A stretch of DNA of 64,000 nucleotides, from contig NC_049989.1 of the NCBI RefSeq assembly GCF_000003815.2, forward strand, positions 1,911,644 to 1,975,643, written 5' to 3'. The position numbers and the translations under genes are program-made. Position 1 is the first letter of the stretch, and each line of letters begins with the position of its first letter. Positions 1 through 12,100 of the stretch are shown here, in pieces. The stretch comes from Branchiostoma floridae. Its lineage: Eukaryota; Chordata; Leptocardii; Amphioxiformes; Branchiostomatidae. The notes under the pieces were generated by a model. It had not been told where the DNA came from. It ran no database searches and was given only the letters and a program-made list of their open reading frames with translations.

Positions 1-1075
1 TACGTTGTATCAAAAGCTAAATACTTATGATTTACTTGACACGATCTAAAGGCCAAGTTATTTTTACTTTAATACTTCAGATCTGGCCGTTGGCTTGTAA
101 ACAACTAATCAAGCGTCTCTGACGCTTTTTAAATGACGTTAGAAGAATGTCAACAACTTGTCATTGTACAATTGTGTATTCAAACTATGTTAACATAATA
201 GCAGGTGTCTGCAATTTGTTCATCAAAATCATTTAACAGAAATGTCGACGGTATGTTGAAACTAAATGACTTAGAATCTACACAAACTTTATATATTTTA
301 ATAATGTTGATAGATATTATTTAGAACCATCTGAGGTGCCGCCCCCCTCCCAACCTGGAACTGTTCTTACTAACGAAACGTGGCTGGCGTGATAAATAAA
401 GTCACTGTAAGAAAATTGAAAATATTCATATATGAAAATTCGTGTTCCTTCGAAATAAAGGCCTTGAAGATATTGAAAATCCTACAATCGTTCTGTTTCT
501 ACCATATCAAACCGTCACAAAAAATTATATCCATCGATCTGTCAAATAAATTTGGCCCTAAAATTATCTAACTCGCCAAAGTACCAGGTCGCCCTAGGTT
601 CTATACAGACTCATTCCTTAAATCAAAATTAAATGTCCTGCGTTTATATATTACTATTCATGCTACTCATGACTCTAGTCTAACTCTCTCTTCTCTGTTC
701 AGTAGGTATTTTCAGCGCCGAGAAGCTCTGGGTGCGCTAGCGGGCCATGTTGTCATATCGCCCGCCGGATCCACCGTGAACGGCCGCTAGCTTTGGTCTC
801 AAGCATGGCTGACTGCTAGTTTGCATTGATATAGATGTGCTGCTAGGTTTAGGGAAAGCTGTAGAAATCTTCATTGTTGAGGGTCACTCTAAATACATTT
901 TATGGGCGACTGTGTAGTTTAGTTGTCAGGGCGAGTTGGATTTTAGAAAAATATCGAATCAGCGACACGGCGACCATTCAATCCAGAACCGCCAAGAAAA
1001 CATGAAATATAGGGTCTCTAGAGCGCATTCCTGGCATGAGAAGTAGAAATGTGGGAACTAAAATTATTCACATAC
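1..1075. other. non-coding flank, no gene recognised
   Basis: The first ~690 bases are AT-rich with no recognisable exon. Bases 690-860 are GC-richer but show no supported coding frame. This stretch would hold the first intron of the minus-strand gene proposed at 1076-1096; I could not find its second exon. Confidence 0.4.
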
Positions 1076-1096
1076 CTCCACGCTTCCCTCCTCCAT
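1076..1096 (-). CDS. putative first coding exon of a gene leaving the window on the left
   Basis: On the minus strand an ATG at 1096 opens seven codons (MEEGSVE) that run directly into a good splice donor (GTATGTG) after base 1076. A compact promoter-like block lies 130-180 bases upstream. The exon is too short to identify the protein, and the next exon was not found within the remaining ~1 kb. The call rests on the start codon, donor and promoter context. It could be a chance ATG in a 5' UTR or in a non-coding first exon. Confidence 0.33.
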
Positions 1097-1220
1097 TTCT
1101 CCGGTTCAAATTTGTCGCCTAAAAGCAGAGAATTTGAAACAAAACATCTGTTTTGGCCACAGCTTTCCTGACTGCTACGGTCCACTGGCTTCCAGTGGCA
1201 GGCTCAGCAGCTCGCCGCTG

Positions 1221-1278
1221 ATTGGTCAGGACGGGGCACGTGATAAACTGGCGGAAGCATTCAAAGTTGTACTTCCGG
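1221..1278 (-). promoter_or_regulatory. compact promoter with CCAAT, CACGTG and ETS motifs
   Basis: Read on the minus strand, CCGGAAGT (1271-1278), CACGTG (1237-1242) and an inverted CCAAT box (ATTGG on the plus strand at 1221-1225) lie within 60 bases in a GC-richer patch. This is a typical TATA-less housekeeping promoter layout. The nearest start is the minus-strand ATG at 1096. Confidence 0.4.
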
Positions 1279-1370
1279 GTTTGTAATATTGCATTCCTTT
1301 GAATTCTGTCTTCTGCCTCTTTGCTTGTTTCAGCCGCAAAAATCTCAAGGAAAAACCATTGCATTTCGCA

Positions 1371-3727
1371 GCAGCGACATTAAATCCCTGCAAATATAAT
1401 GTCCTGTTTTACAGGATTGATTAATTGATTGAATGCAATATTTAAATTTCAGGTCTTGATCATCCTTTTGAAACCCCCAAAACTGATGCAAGTGTGCAAA
1501 TGAAAAAAAAATGTTTGTCAAAACAAGTTTTCAATATTGTTTTAATTACTGCATATATTTACTCCTTCTTTAAGTTTTACAATATGGTCAAAAAATCTTA
1601 TTGGGGGAGGAATTGGACGAAAACTGATGCCCATGCGAATGTCATCCACATAATCAACATTCCTGACTGTCCATCAGTTATCAGTTTGACCAATGAGAGA
1701 TGATTGATGTCTGTCAAGTATTTGCATTTGTTTTCACTTAGGATCTAACGTTATAAATTGTTCAAAGGGAGATGGGTGGGCAGAATATGGGATTGGTCTA
1801 TTTGAGGAGGAAGGGCCAAACCTGACCGTGGTGCTGACCTTGCCGTTGTGTCAACAAGGGACCTTCAGCAACGCTCCTGTATTCTTTTTACCTCCATCAT
1901 AACGAAGGTATTATAATCAGTCTGTATGTTTGTTTGTATTGATGTGTATCTGCAGTTCTGCAATTGGGAACAGACTGAAGATGGGTCAAAGGGACCAGAA
2001 AGGTCCCAAAAAGTTGACAGAAAATGGATTTGGAATTGGCCCAAGTCTAGGGTTTTCCCCTGTGCATCTCAGCAATTCATTCATAACTTCAGTACTTAAC
2101 ACAGCTTGGAGATTATTAAAGATGGATCTAGGCAAGAAAAGCCTTTGGAGGTTAAGTGATAAATTTACTAAAATGTCTGATTTAAGAGAGAGCAAGACAA
2201 ATTAAGAAAATGAACACTTGGTACATGTCCACGATATAATGTAATTACAACTACTACCCACTTAAAATGATTATGCATGATCTTTGGAATAACCAAAACT
2301 TATCAAACATCATTATAGTAATCTTCCATTGTGATTGGTCCAACAATTGACTGATATCTTAGACAATACCCAGTCAGGCATTAGCTCACACTTAACACAA
2401 AATAAACCATAACCTGACTCTACCACATATCAACACAAAGTACAGGTTACTTAACAATAGAATAGCATGCAAACATACTTGATTGTACATGGCTCAATAG
2501 ACAAATTTGAACCTCACAAACTGCTTTCCTCAATGAGGGGATTTTGCTTGCAAAAGATTACTGTAAGTACTGTAATAGACACTGTTCTAACAACATTTGC
2601 CAATCCAGACCAGTACTTTCAACTCTTCTCCTCCCCATCCTTCCACTTATTCTGTTCAAATTGGCCAGCTCTGTCAGATTTTGATCATACTCCTCTTGAT
2701 GTTGTTTTGTTACTATATTGAATCGGACCGGACAGTGAACTGCATCTGATATTAAAGCTGCAAATACCAAAGCAGCTTCTCCCCTACAATGTACTCAAAT
2801 GACAGACAGCGAGCAAAATCTCCCTATGACAAAAACAGTTTGTGTGCACGTGGTTCAAATACATCTATTCTCAATGGACACAATTTGTTTACAAACACAG
2901 GGTCACCAGCATTAGGCACAAGGGTATTACATACCAAAATATCACTGCACATTTTCACTGATAGATTCTTCATCTTCCACTGCACTTAAAATCTCATTTG
3001 CAACTGCTCCAGAAGTATCTTTCGCTCCACAGATAAGTCTAATGTACAGACAGAGGTACACATACCATACAACCCTCCACCTAATAATCATCATACTCCA
3101 CCTTTATGATACATGTAAGTCCAGGGAGAGGGTTGAGTCATAGTTACTATTCTATATGCATGCAGAATCTGGAAAATACCTTCTGAAAAATACCTTTTCT
3201 TTTCGCCTCCAAACTACCCATCAATGTTCTTCATCAGAGTATTTTACAAGAGATATGTTACTAAGTTCTTGCCATGTGCTACAACAAATAGACTTGAATA
3301 CAATGAACACACAGATAATGATTGTTATGAATCTCCTTCATTCAGCTGAAATAAAAATACCATCAAGTCTCAGAGCTCTAAATACTTGCTGCATATGTAC
3401 AGTACTTTGGGGCACCCAGACTTGGCGTTGCTTGCCTAATTGTTGACTGTGGGTGCACCTAGATATTTGTGTAGGGTTACAGGTACCTTTGTAGATGATA
3501 CACAACATAAACATACTCTTATTGATTCTTAAACATTTAAGTGCCAATAAATTGATAAAACCTTTGTTGTATTGCTTGATGATATTAAAGATTATGAAGC
3601 TAGCAATACCACTTCAGCTGTAAGCCCTGATCAAGACATTGTTTTTTTTTCCCTGACAATTCCTTTTGGAGCTGCTTTCTTTAAGATCAACTCTAACCCT
3701 CAATCTTCTTATTAAATTTTCTCCTGA
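1371..3727. other. intergenic sequence with repeat fragments
   Basis: At 1445-1665 there is a decayed copy of TIR family A, recognised by its AAAACTGATGC and GAATGTCATCCA pieces. At 1889-1912 a CCTCC/GGAGG-type hairpin head (ACCTCCATC...GAAGGTA) starts a dispersed repeat also seen at 7904 and 39785. The rest should include the CDIPT 3' UTR, but I see no unambiguous minus-strand AATAAA close to the stop. No coding exon is supported. Confidence 0.4.
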
Positions 3728-6700
3728 CTAGTTATTTTTGAGCTGTTTTCTCTCCTCAACGTCCACGTCAGCGATGGCACACATGGCTCCCTTCAGCTGC
3801 AGCCAGCTGCAGAAGGCCTTAGCGATGGCGACAGGGAGGGACACGAAGAACAGGAGGTCAAACAGCCCCACCTCCAGGAATGGAAACACTGTAGGGGAAT
3901 AAATGCACATCCAATAGTTATTATACCTGGAGGGAGTGTGTTGGGAGGGACTTGAAGGTGTGCGGTCTAACTGGGGTCGACCCACTGGACAGAGCCGCAT
4001 GGAAGCGGAGTGTGAAGACTGGCCGACTGCTGCCTACCCCTGCGTCAGGGATCCCAGCAGCAGTATAATCTAACCATGGATATACATACATACATACATA
4101 CATTATACAAATATCCCAACCTACAGGAATGGTAACATTATATGGTAACAAATCCACATTGTTTTGTAAGGAAGAAAGTGTCATGATTTGCCAATAAATT
4201 CATGGAAAACTTAAAGCCCTCTGAATACTGTTGAATGTAATCAATTATTGCAGCTACCAGGCAACTCTTTTTATTACTTGACTTCACCAAAATGCATTAA
4301 TTTTAAGCATACACTCTTCACTTTTCTACTTTGTAAGAACACATTGACAGAATTTCTGAAACAGCCTTTACTACTGTAAATCTTCTACTGTTTGCAGTGC
4401 TTTTATTTTTGTAGTCACCTCTCCACAGAAACAACAAAAAAACTTTTTTTGCCTTGTATAATTTTGTGATAATAAGTTCATGTGGAAATAAATGAACGTG
4501 CATTATCAAACAGTGGGTAAATGGTAACATGGTTGATACTAGTAGATAGATGTGGATATCTCATGATGGCTGACTTGACTTACGGAATGGTCCCGGAGTG
4601 AAGTAGCACAGATATAGCATGGTGTAGCAAGTCTCATTGCCCATACACATGAAGAACAGCAAGGGCTGTGGGGTACAGTACAAAATTATGTCAATATTTC
4701 TATATCTATTTATTGTCATAGTTTATCCTCAAGTACAAGCATTCTTATCATGTATTGCATCAATCAGGTACATTCCATATCAATTTCAATGAGTTTCTAT
4801 AAGATGAGTTGCCACCAAGCATCAGAAGTCCATAGGAGAAGTTTTATTTCTTGTTGTCATTCTGCGCACTGGCACTTCATGTACTATCACGTATAACACA
4901 CCATCAACATTGATACAAAGAATCATATGGGAACAATTATGCTTATCGAGAGATGATGGTGATGTTGATATTAGCTGTTGCATCACCTGTGTGTACTATA
5001 TATTTTCTTGTTAGAAAAAAAAAAGCTGTAGTATAATAAAGACTGACCCGTGAGGTATAATAGAGCTTGAGGATAGAGCTGCCATAGTCTACAGTCTTGT
5101 GGCTGGCAGACTTCAGCAGAGATGTACTACTGCAGGGAGACATCATCAAAGACACATTATATTCAGTAAAGTAGAATGCTGAGGTTTAACAATGCATTAT
5201 GTATTGTGTGCTAATCAATCTGATTGGGATCACACTGCTGTCTTCTTGCTTCACAGATCGACAGTGATTTCAATGCTGTAGAAATGCTTATCTCACCAAA
5301 TAAGTAATATGTACGTTCTAATTAATCTGAAGGTATAAGACATAAATGCACAATGAAACAGTAAATGTTGGGAAAGTATATTTGCACAAATTACATCTGC
5401 TTCCTCACTTCACTCAGGTGAAAAGAGCTTCAGTTAGTGACTTCCTCTTGCTTGTATTGCTTCGATGTAAAGGGATAGGCAGGTGACCGCAGGTCCCATG
5501 TTTTAATGCAGCCACACTTCTAGCATGTTAAAGAACCCACCATGCTTTAATATCAAAAAGAGTAGGGTTGCTTCCTGTAGTGAGGCATTGCCACACACTA
5601 GGACGCCCATTATCGAAATTGACCTTCGTTTTCCTCACCCTTACCCACCTGCAAAACATTGTCTGGACAAAGGATCCATCCATAGCTTAACAATACCGAA
5701 AGCATAACTTTCAAATAATTTAATAAACCAGAATCTGACCTGTAGAAGTGTATCCAGTGGCTGGTGATGTCCAGGGCTGTGCTGACCTGGAAGACGATGG
5801 CCCAGCGGGGGTACAGCATGCACAGCACCATCAGCAGCCCGCAGGTCCCCACACGGTCTGTCAACTGGTCCAGCATCGCACCAACACGACTGGCTACAGA
5901 TGCACAATGTACATGTATAGTGCTAAAGTTAAAATGGTAGCCCATCGCCAACATTGATGCAGGAAGGTGCTGATGAGAGACTCAGAGGCACGATGCAACT
6001 CGATTCAAAGGGAGCTTTATTCACACACATGTGAAGTACAATCACGCCATGATGGAAGAGAGCGATCACGTGACCCTTAACACTGACGTCACTCAATAGT
6101 GACGTCACTACATAGTGGCGTGATTTATCTTCTTTTCCATTTCTTCTTCTTTCTGCCTTAAGATTCTGATTGAAACAGAATAAATCTGACAATATTGTCT
6201 ATTTTTAGTAATAAATCTGCAGAGCGGACATGAACTATAATAGTATTATCCATGATTCCCCTGTTTAACAGAAATAGAAAATTTAGAACCGGTGAAGAGA
6301 AAGTAACATGACAATGTACGTGAAGGAGATCGTTGACTAATGAGGTAAGGTTTGTAGAATATGATGTAACAAATAACTTCAGGTTGTGAATACATTACGT
6401 CAGAATATTGGGACAGTTGAATGAGATAAAGTGTCACTGTTACCGGAGAATTACAGCGTCTAAATTAACGTAACATGGGTAAGAATATACAATAGTAATA
6501 CTCAAAAAGGTTACTGATAAGATATGGATCAGAGTTCTGTTTGGCTAGTGAGTTGTCCCAGTTCAGCGTGGGGCGACGTGATCTCGGTGTTCAGCGCTCT
6601 TCGTAGCAGACGAAAAGTCAGTGTTCACTGGTTGAGATGTTCCTACAGGCAGCTACAGTTCCGTGGGTTGATGCTCCTCTTATTAGTAGATGACAGGTTA

Positions 6701-8772
6701 CAGTTACGGGTAAAGTTCCGGTAGCAAAGTCCGTGGGCGGTCTCGGTCGAAGTCGGGTGAACCAGGAAAACATGGCGGATGTTGTTGTTGATGGACGCCG
6801 CAAACACTCGGTCGGGGGAACGGGAAAATAAGGGTTGCCGGATAAATAAGCCGCGGCTACTTCTGCAACTTCTATTGAAACCTCTGTGGGTCTACAGCGA
6901 AGCTCCCTGCAACTTCTATTGAAACCTCTGTGGGTCTACAGCGAAGCTGGTGCAGGGATTAGGTGTAGACGGCACGGCGTAAATTCCGACCGGGGTCTCC
7001 GCGAAGGAGGTGAAACGCCAGAACCCCTCCTACACAAGTGAGGACGTCCGCCATTGTTGTAGCTACATCCTTTTGGTTACGATTGGCCCGTTCCCTCTAT
7101 TGCGACTCCTCCAGGCACAAAGTTCGGGTTTCGACATGGGTATCGTTTCCCAGCCGCTGCCACCACGCCAACATTGATGCAGGAAGGTGCTGATGAGAGA
7201 CTCAGAGGCACGATGCAACTCGATTCAAAGGGAGCTTTATTCACACACATGTGAAGTACAATCACGCCATGATGGAAGAGAGCGATCACGTGACCCTTAA
7301 CACTGACGTCACTCAATAGTGACGTCACTACATAGTGGCGCATAGACTTAGTTACTACAATATTGCTGTATGGAGGGTACCAGTAGGTTGTTATCCACTG
7401 TGTATAGGGCACAGATCCCTCTCCTTCCCAACTGAAAACTCAAGTCAGGTAGCCATTTTCATAACAGGGTTGAGGGATGAAAGTCAAGTGAAGTGAAGTG
7501 CCTTTCCCAATGACGACATAATATTCTAGCCTGAATGAAACCTGGTGACTTCAGTACTTCTAGATCTAGTGTCCAAGCCTACCCAGGCTAGTCCAAGCCA
7601 CCATTCAATGCAACAAACGTGCCATAAAACCAACTCCTGTCTCTTGATCAGTTTAGAATTTGGAGAGGTCTAAGACAGAAATTTGTTGATGAAAGATATA
7701 AAGAGTACTCACATTGGTTGAGTGCGCGAGCAGCATACCCATCCACAGCATCCAGCATCCCACTGGTGATGTAGCATATCGAGCCGATAACAGGGTCATA
7801 CGGCATATAATAGAAGGCCACCAATGCCAAGATGATGCGGCCATATCCTGGAGGGTGAACAAGAGATCAAAGCTCACATTACACATAAGATGCAAGCACA
7901 ATTACCTCCCTGAAAAACAGAGGTATCGTCTTGTCTGTGCGTATGCATGTGTCTGTGTGTCTGTCCATCTCTGTCAACAATAACTCAAAAACCTCTGATG
8001 GGATTGTGAGGATATTTGATTATTTGGTAATTATGGGTATACTTGTTGGCAAGACGAAGGTCAAGCTTGCATTTCAAGAATTGATTAACAAACATGAGAT
8101 ACAAATTGAATTATCAGAGCCAAGAAAAATTGTTGTGTCATATCAAAAACATCCCAATGCATAAAAATATCATGCATAAAAATATATTTTATGTTTGCTC
8201 TTTCAGATAAGGTTGGGAGTCTCCAGGTCACCAAGACTGTGAGCATGTGGCAAAGTGCTAATTTGTGTGGAATAAACAGCCATTAATTCAATCCATTTCC
8301 AAATTGTCAATTACTAATTACACGTTAATTGGAGATTTGGAACCAGATTCAACAAGTCACCTTCAAAGGAAAATGGAGAAAATTGCTGATGATAGACTAT
8401 GGTATAAGTAAGGCAAATGATAACTTCTACCACGACAACTAGCATATAATTTTTCAAAAAGTATTATAAACGGTATTCCCGGATGGTTCATATTCAAAGA
8501 TTACTATGTAAGCGTTAGACAGAAAAGAAGCTTTCAGAATTGATAAACAGGCTAGAATCACCCACATCATGTCACATCAATGAATCTCCTTGATCACATA
8601 AATTTTGCTGCATCCATCACTTTCCGCATCTGCATCTTTGACAATGGCACTATGGCAGACAGTAAAATATTTGACTGCAAGAAAAATTTATCATGACCCA
8701 TTTTCTTTTGTTCAACCTACCTATAAGATTAGGGACAAAAAGAAAGATGTTCTCCTTTGGCTGATCAGGCAT
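3728..8772 (-). CDS. CDIPT: CDP-diacylglycerol--inositol 3-phosphatidyltransferase (phosphatidylinositol synthase)
   Basis: This ER membrane enzyme makes phosphatidylinositol from CDP-diacylglycerol and myo-inositol. Six minus-strand exons, 8721-8772, 7713-7847, 5740-5893, 5048-5129, 4584-4665 and 3728-3888, join in frame with GT-AG borders to 666 nt (221 residues; the human protein is about 213). The start reads MPDQPKENIFLFVPNLI, as in the family. The CDP-alcohol phosphotransferase signature D-x2-D-G-x2-A-R-x8-G-x3-D-x3-D is complete: D50, D53, G54, A57, R58, G67, D71, D75. Later landmarks are SHWIHFYR, LKLYYTSR, CMGNETCYTMLYL and a hydrophobic last helix ending in EERKQLKNN. An in-frame ATG lies 25 codons upstream at 8847, but family alignment favours 8772. 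Intron 2 carries an LTR element. The gene is divergently paired with the NUFIP2-like gene. Confidence 0.95.
5946..6120 (-). repeat. long terminal repeat, 3' copy
   Basis: This is identical by eye to 7166-7340. It contains two perfect TGACGTCA sites (6084-6091 and 6100-6107), CACGTG (6067-6072) and a minus-strand polyadenylation signal (TTTATT on plus, 6016-6021). The order promoter motifs, then AATAAA, on the minus strand fits U3-R-U5. Confidence 0.65.
6863..6948. repeat. 44-bp tandem duplication inside the LTR element
   Basis: A unit beginning CTGCAACTTCTATTG at 6863 is repeated at 6907 with about 42 of 44 bases unchanged. It lies in the non-coding interior of the LTR element. Confidence 0.85.
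7166..7340 (-). repeat. long terminal repeat, 5' copy
   Basis: This copy has the same CRE pair (offset +1220), E-box and AATAAA (7236-7241 on plus as TTTATT) as the copy at 5946-6120. On the minus strand it is followed by the primer-binding-site-like TGGTGGCAGCGGC. Confidence 0.65.
7904..8165 (+). repeat. dispersed repeat with hairpin head (ACCTCC...GAGGT)
   Basis: A short palindrome (ACCTCC...AGAGGTA) is followed by a T/G/C-rich stretch (gtctgtgtgtctgtcc). The same head occurs at 1889, 39785, 40027 and, inverted, at 55239. The short frames in it are not coding. It lies in CDIPT intron 1. Confidence 0.45.
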
Positions 8773-9148
8773 GATGTTGGTACTGATGCTGGAGAGATGG
8801 AGGAGACAAGGAGGAGGAAGATGGAGAAGGAACCCCTGCACAGACAACTAGCTTCTGCTGCCTTCAGCCGGCCTCATCCACTGACATCACTTGTTGTTGC
8901 TCTCCTCCCACAACCTTTCACCTTTCGGGAGCACAGAAATATATCATATCGAACCCATATCAAAAACCACTGTCATTCACACGATAGATGTATATTTTTA
9001 TGATAAAAAAGAGTATTTTTTTGCACTTTCAAAATTGTTGGTGAGAAAATTTGTGGTTTTCCTGCCCTCAGATTCCCCGTCATGCAGTGCGAGCGCATGC
9101 GCAGAAGCCAAATAACAAGAGTAACTATGGCGCTCCTGTCTTTGGAAA
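8773..9148. promoter_or_regulatory. divergent promoter shared by CDIPT and the NUFIP2-like gene
   Basis: Only 376 bases separate the two start codons. The interval holds a perfect NRF1 palindrome, GCGCATGCGC (9093-9102), and a CRE-like TGACATCA near 8882. There is no TATA box at a fitting distance. The layout fits a bidirectional housekeeping promoter. Transcription starts cannot be placed from sequence alone. Confidence 0.6.
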
Positions 9149-9180
9149 ATGGACATGAATTCAGTGGGAAAAGGCCCTAA
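9127..9180 (+). CDS. upstream ORF overlapping the NUFIP2-like start
   Basis: An ATG at 9127 with A at -3 and G at +4 opens 17 codons (MALLSLENGHEFSGKRP) and stops at 9178-9180, 31 bases past the main ATG at 9149 and in another frame. If the mRNA starts upstream of 9127, scanning ribosomes would meet this codon first and the main frame would need leaky scanning. The context ACTATGGCG also resembles a YY1-type initiator element, so the transcript could start inside or beyond it. Confidence 0.45.
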   Translation: MALLSLENGHEFSGKRP

Positions 9181-12100
9181 AGAAAGGCATATAGCGTTTA
9201 TGTTAGCTGATGCACTTCGACAAGAAGATGCAGAGAAGTTCCTAGAAGTTTACGACACTGTTATTCCTCAGGAAATGCCCCTTGATGAGGTAAGGAAGCG
9301 GTGGGTTTCGCCGGCCCTCTACCGGCCGGAGCATCCACCTGACAGTGCAAAATTCTTGACATTGCGATCGTTACGGCACGCTTTCCGTCGTCGTTTTCCG
9401 TCGTTTGACACTAAAATTTCCTTCTTCTCTGTGATATTGTCTCAGATTTGCTCGCATACACTTAGTGGAAGGGATATAGGGTGAGAAAAGTGCGTTTTTC
9501 TGTGCGCAAAGACGCGCCACATGTGTGAGTGGGAGGTACGCTCTTCCATGGCGCTTTCTGACCAAAGTCGAACGATATCTCGTCATGATTCACCATCAAA
9601 TCATGATGGGGCGGCGCGGGAAAAAAAGATACGGATATAAAGCCTCCACCTTTCGGTCAGGTCAAGTTGTTGGCGCTTGGAGGGTCAAGATTTCGAAGTG
9701 GAAGAGCACTCTGACGTGTCAGTTAGTGAAGGTTCCAGAAACGGTCGACACTTTGCATGATACACAGGTCACAACATGGCTCACTATAGACCTGTGAAGG
9801 CATATGTAAATTTTATATCGTCCGCAGTTGAGTGCACTCTGAGTCTTAACGTGCTAGTTGTGCCACCGCATATGATTATGATCTATTGATATTCCTCGTG
9901 CTTTGTTGGCAAATTATGATATTGATATGAGTCCTAATGATATTGTGTTTATTGTTGAGAGCATTTTCCTTTATTCGAAATTGGATTTTAGTGTTTATTG
10001 TTGTGTCAACATGTGGTTGATGAGCAGATGGTTTGGTTTGAGGTTTTCTACTGTGCTGGAAATAGAAATGTTGAATGTTCGGTAGATTATCTTTTTTGGA
10101 ATTCAGCCTAGATTGATAATTTTAGATACAAATTGTCCTCAAAAACATGTATGGTTTTGAAATACAATTTGCCCTGTGGAACACGCCAGTTCTGTCAGTT
10201 CACTCTGTAGAGATTGAATTGTCTTTGAATATTGTTCACCTGGATGTCTAAAAATTATCTTTGTAAGCATACAGTTCTTTAAATTCTGAATTAGTGTAAG
10301 TGATATGTTTATAAGTTAGATTGACTTTATACTAAAGTTATAGCCGTCCTTCCACCGATATGTGTCAGAATTTTGTTTTACGTTATGTTACAAAGGGATG
10401 TTTTGTGTCAGTTAAAACAACATATTGCTACAAAGTACAATAAACATGCATGTTAATATAGTCTCATAAATGTGACAAAATGAATTTGTTAACATGCCAC
10501 ATTTGGCCGTAAATGGCTATACATGAAGCTTTCTAGGTACTCAAGCACAAGTCTGATACAGCAAGTTTGAATCTCTGGCCTTATCATTTTGATTTTGGCA
10601 AAAGAATTTATCTTGATCTGCTTGCAATGCCAATACTTCGACACCCACGCATGGATTCAAATATAGGTTCGGAGAGCACTATAACTAGTATAAGATCTGA
10701 CATTACAAATGGGTCATTTATTTGTCTATCTCTGATTCAATTTACCACTGAATTGATTTTATAACAACCACATTGAAGCCTTCTCGGAAATTGCTCCTGT
10801 TTCAGGTGCATGTATACTAGTATGCTGCTTGAATAAAAGTTTTCTATTCCAGAAATATTTTTGAAAGCTTTGAAACCAGCTGACCACTCAGTTTATGACT
10901 GTCACAAAACTCAAACCTAAGTTTTTTTATCATGCGTCTGAAAACTTGATCTGTTAAAACTTGCTTAAAATTCACTTATTTTTGCTGCGACTTAATTTCG
11001 TGGTAGAAGGGGAAGGAGGTTTATGCATTCTTTTCATTTTGAGGTTGAAACAATTCTGTACACAATACTTCCACATTGGATAAACATATATGAAGTGTCA
11101 TCAATTTACAGTGGAGATGTCACCATGAAAATAAAACCACTGCAAAAATTTATAGTAGTTAGTCATGAACACATGAACAGAAGTATTCAACAAGGATAGG
11201 CATACGTATGGACTCTGTGTGCTGCAAGTATGAAGACTTTAATTTCTGTATGCATATAGATAGTATGATTGCCTTAGGTTAGGGTGCCATGTGTTTGATG
11301 GAACATCCAGGTGCACACTTAGCATTGAAGTGCTGATAAAAAGTTATAAATTTTTGAAAGAGAGGGAGACTTTGTTTTCAGTGTCACTAATAAGAAAGTG
11401 TTTGTTTAGCTTAGTGTTACTAACTTTGAACCACTCTTTTGCTGTATGTGTGCTTGTTAAATGAACCATGATAAATTTGCCACAATTTATGGGGATGTAA
11501 CATCTATATGTACATTCTTCATATACACGTACATGCACAGAGATTATAGAAATCTGTTGTGCCCCATTTGAATACCTTAGCTTGCTTTCAGGATGTTGTA
11601 TATTGATATAGTACATAAATCTGTATTATGAGGGATTTATTTAGGTTGTCAACATCAAAAGGATGGATATTAATCATTTTTCTATCAACGAAAAGAATAA
11701 ATGTTGAAAGATAAAACATCATTTAAAGGAGTTATCACTGTTTTTGTTTGTAAGTGCTTTGGGCAGAAGTGCATAGCTTAAATTAAGATGAAATATTGTA
11801 AGTCTTAATGATTGATACATGGTAAAAAATTGTAGTGAACAATCTTGTGTTAGCTCAGAAATGTTGTCTTTTATTAAAAGCTTAGAAATGTTTTCTTTTA
11901 TTTGGTAAAAGACAATATTTCTGAGCTTACACGAGATTGTTCAGTCAATTCAATATAGATTAGGGTTCGATATTAATTTTTGGGAATTGGTGCACTCATG
12001 CACCTAACCTAAAAATCGAGATATACAAAAAACTTTTGACTCAGCATTTTATTTTTAAACAAAATTAAGTAGACTAGAATGTTACAATTATTCATTTATT

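Larger units (their letters stand above)
5946..7340 (-). mobile_element. small non-autonomous LTR retrotransposon (TRIM-like) inside CDIPT intron 2
   Basis: Two direct repeats of 175 bp (5946-6120 and 7166-7340), identical by eye, flank 1,045 bp of non-coding sequence. On the minus strand, a purine-rich tract resembling a polypurine tract (6128-6156) lies just inside the 3' repeat, and TGGTGGCAGCGGC, resembling a primer-binding site, follows the 5' repeat. Each repeat has AATAAA on the minus strand. No gag or pol frame is present, so it must rely on proteins from elsewhere. Its termini are CGCCA...TGGCG rather than TG...CA, and only CAT is shared by the outer flanks, so boundaries and class remain uncertain. 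It shares CDIPT's orientation. Confidence 0.6.

Noticed and set aside
5929-6192. 87-codon frame, repeated with the same core at 7077-7412
   Set aside because: The repeated peptide is just the duplicated LTR translated; it is not a protein domain.
8605-9003. 132-codon plus-strand frame
   Set aside because: It lies antisense to CDIPT exon 1 and its 5' UTR, and has no recognisable content.
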